DNA of 64,000 nucleotides, from NCBI RefSeq assembly GCF_000424285.1, contig NZ_KE384157.1, positions 157,167-221,166 of the forward strand, written 5' to 3'. Made by a program: the position numbers and the translations under genes. Position 1 is the stretch's first letter, and every line of letters begins with the position of its first letter. Below, in pieces: positions 62,857-64,000 of this stretch. Under the pieces are notes generated by a model. The model did no database searches and was not told the DNA's origin. It was given only the letters and a program-made list of their open reading frames with translations. Origin of the DNA: Butyrivibrio sp. MB2005. GTDB taxonomy: Bacteria; Bacillota; Clostridia; Lachnospirales; Lachnospiraceae.

Positions 62857-63999
62857 TCACGGCTTCACTGATATCTCATAGATTCCGCCGTAGTCAGATT
62901 CCTGCCAGGTGCCCCCTCCCTCGCCCCAGGGATCAGCGTATTTTCCTGCCTTCTCATCATAGGTGGCATTTTTATAGGTGACACTTAAGGTGCCATCATC
63001 ATTATTTACAACCTTTGAGTAGTTCACATTAACAAGGCCGTTTTCTCTCTTATAGATGTTATCAACCTGATAACCCTCTGCCTTTATCTCAGATGCCAGA
63101 TCGGTTCCCACTATCTCAGCCAGCTCATCCTCAGAAATGCTGACAGCTCCGTACTCCTTGTAGTCCTTGCTGCTCTCATCATAGTGGAAGTAATAGGGCT
63201 TCCAGGTATGACCTGTCCACATGTATGATGATTCATCGCCCTCTGTAAAATCACAGAAATTGTCGTAGGCACTAAGTGTCATATTTATCTCAGTTGGATC
63301 TTCTCCCACATAGAAATCACCAATTCCTGAAATAGCGGACTCTACGGGCTTATTCCCATCAACATAATAGATATGGGAAACAAGAGCAGTTACATAGGCT
63401 TCATTAAAAAGTGCAAATCTTCTGCTTCCGCAGTCCATATATCTGAAAACACTTTCATTATCGTTGTAATAAAGTGTTCCCTTGAAAACCTCATCGCATT
63501 TGTCACTGCTTGCAAAGTAAACGGTCCCTTCACACCAGTTCATGTCATCGGGCTCAGAGCCTGCAAAAACAAAGCCCTCAAAGGTTCCATCCCCATCAAA
63601 ATCATCGATGCAGTTGTATCTGATATCACCTGATGCTGCGCCGGTAGTAGATGCAACATTATCCAAGATGGCATACAAATCATCATCGGTTATGGTGCTT
63701 GATGCAAGCTTATCGCCAGAGGAACTTCCTGTTTCTTCGCTGGCTGCATCTGATGCCTCAGAAGTGTCATTAGTTTCTGTTGCGTTCTGATCTTCAGTGC
63801 CTGCTGTCTCAGCATTTTTCTCACTATCAGCGTCTGTTTCAGATGCCTCAGAAGTTGCGTTCTCTGATTCACTGCTCGCAGCTTCATCAGCATTTTCCTC
63901 ACTGATATCCTGCAATTTCTCCTGAATAAGTCCGGTTGAATTTTCTTCTGAATTACCTTTAGCACCACACCCTGACATAGCCATCGCTGCTGCCGTCAT
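62857..63999 (-). CDS. Partial lipoprotein with acidic Ser-rich linker, cut by the window edge
   Basis: At least 380 residues. The visible N-terminus MTAAAMAMSGC holds a lipobox (MSGC) and looks like the end of a signal peptide, so the true start probably lies beyond 64000. A Glu/Ser/Ala/Thr-rich linker of about 85 residues follows, then beta-rich sequence (DDLYAILDNVASTTGAASGD; YNCIDDFDGDGTFEGFVFAG) with an Asp-rich loop that could bind calcium. Ends with a stop at 62857. Same style as the two lipoproteins downstream. Confidence 0.7.
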   Translation of the reverse strand: MTAAAMAMSGCGAKGNSEENSTGLIQEKLQDISEENADEAASSESENATSEASETDADSEKNAETAGTEDQNATETNDTSEASDAASEETGSSSGDKLASSTITDDDLYAILDNVASTTGAASGDIRYNCIDDFDGDGTFEGFVFAGSEPDDMNWCEGTVYFASSDKCDEVFKGTLYYNDNESVFRYMDCGSRRFALFNEAYVTALVSHIYYVDGNKPVESAISGIGDFYVGEDPTEINMTLSAYDNFCDFTEGDESSYMWTGHTWKPYYFHYDESSKDYKEYGAVSISEDELAEIVGTDLASEIKAEGYQVDNIYKRENGLVNVNYSKVVNNDDGTLSVTYKNATYDEKAGKYADPWGEGGGTWQESDYGGIYEISVKP

Positions 64000-64000
64000 A

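Overview
The window looks like chromosomal DNA of an anaerobic, carbohydrate-degrading Firmicute, most likely a Lachnospiraceae member of the Butyrivibrio/Pseudobutyrivibrio type. The reasons are AGGAGG-type ribosome sites, a perfect CIRCE heat-shock operator, YesM/YesN-type two-component systems, many intracellular glycoside hydrolases, desulfoferrodoxin and rubrerythrin, a DegV protein and a polar methyl-accepting chemotaxis protein. The family assignment is inference. I found no rRNA, tRNA, phage, CRISPR array or recognisable transposase.

Layout. 119-6953 (minus): a GH31 glycosidase, a sugar-binding lipoprotein, a sensor kinase and a serine hydrolase, closely coupled. 7080-11802 (minus): a MacB-like ATPase, membrane-fusion adaptor and two FtsX permeases. 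12034-23148 (minus): GH38 alpha-mannosidase, a complete Opp-type ABC importer and a GH13 glucosidase, behind a long regulated leader. 23351-25670: htpG under CIRCE. 25674-28396 (plus): a c-di-GMP protein with a degenerate EAL and intact GGDEF. 28400-35899 (minus): a sugar ABC importer followed by a YesMN kinase/regulator pair, with a 621-bp imperfect palindrome between the two units. 36040-39573: FAD oxidoreductase, parvulin foldase and secreted beta-helix protein. 39734-42282: an SCP2 protein with a histone-like tail, and a 2-isopropylmalate synthase fused to an AraC DNA-binding domain. 42561-43780: a very regular array of interrupted inverted repeats beside a lone PD-(D/E)XK-like nuclease gene. 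44062-45032: desulfoferrodoxin and rubrerythrin. 45260-49961: membrane proteins with a small XRE regulator, then a chemoreceptor. 50184-54569 (plus): HelD and a GH3 beta-glucosidase. 54570-55243: tandem repeats, a second inverted-repeat array with an exact 52-bp period, and a 47-residue rubredoxin-like gene. 55244-58762: GH43, an HxlR regulator, a divergent thioredoxin/ferredoxin/membrane Fe-S operon, and DegV. 58833-63999: three large lipoproteins with acidic Ser-rich linkers; the last is cut by the window edge.

Functionally, the carbohydrate genes pair importers with cytoplasmic glycosidases (GH31, GH13, GH38, GH3, GH43), which fits import of oligosaccharides followed by internal hydrolysis. 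The parts least explained by known families are the non-coding structures: the 621-bp palindrome (31930-32550), the 7-23-7 array (42561-42879) and the 52-bp-period array (54701-54893). The LeuA-AraC fusion is the most unusual protein.
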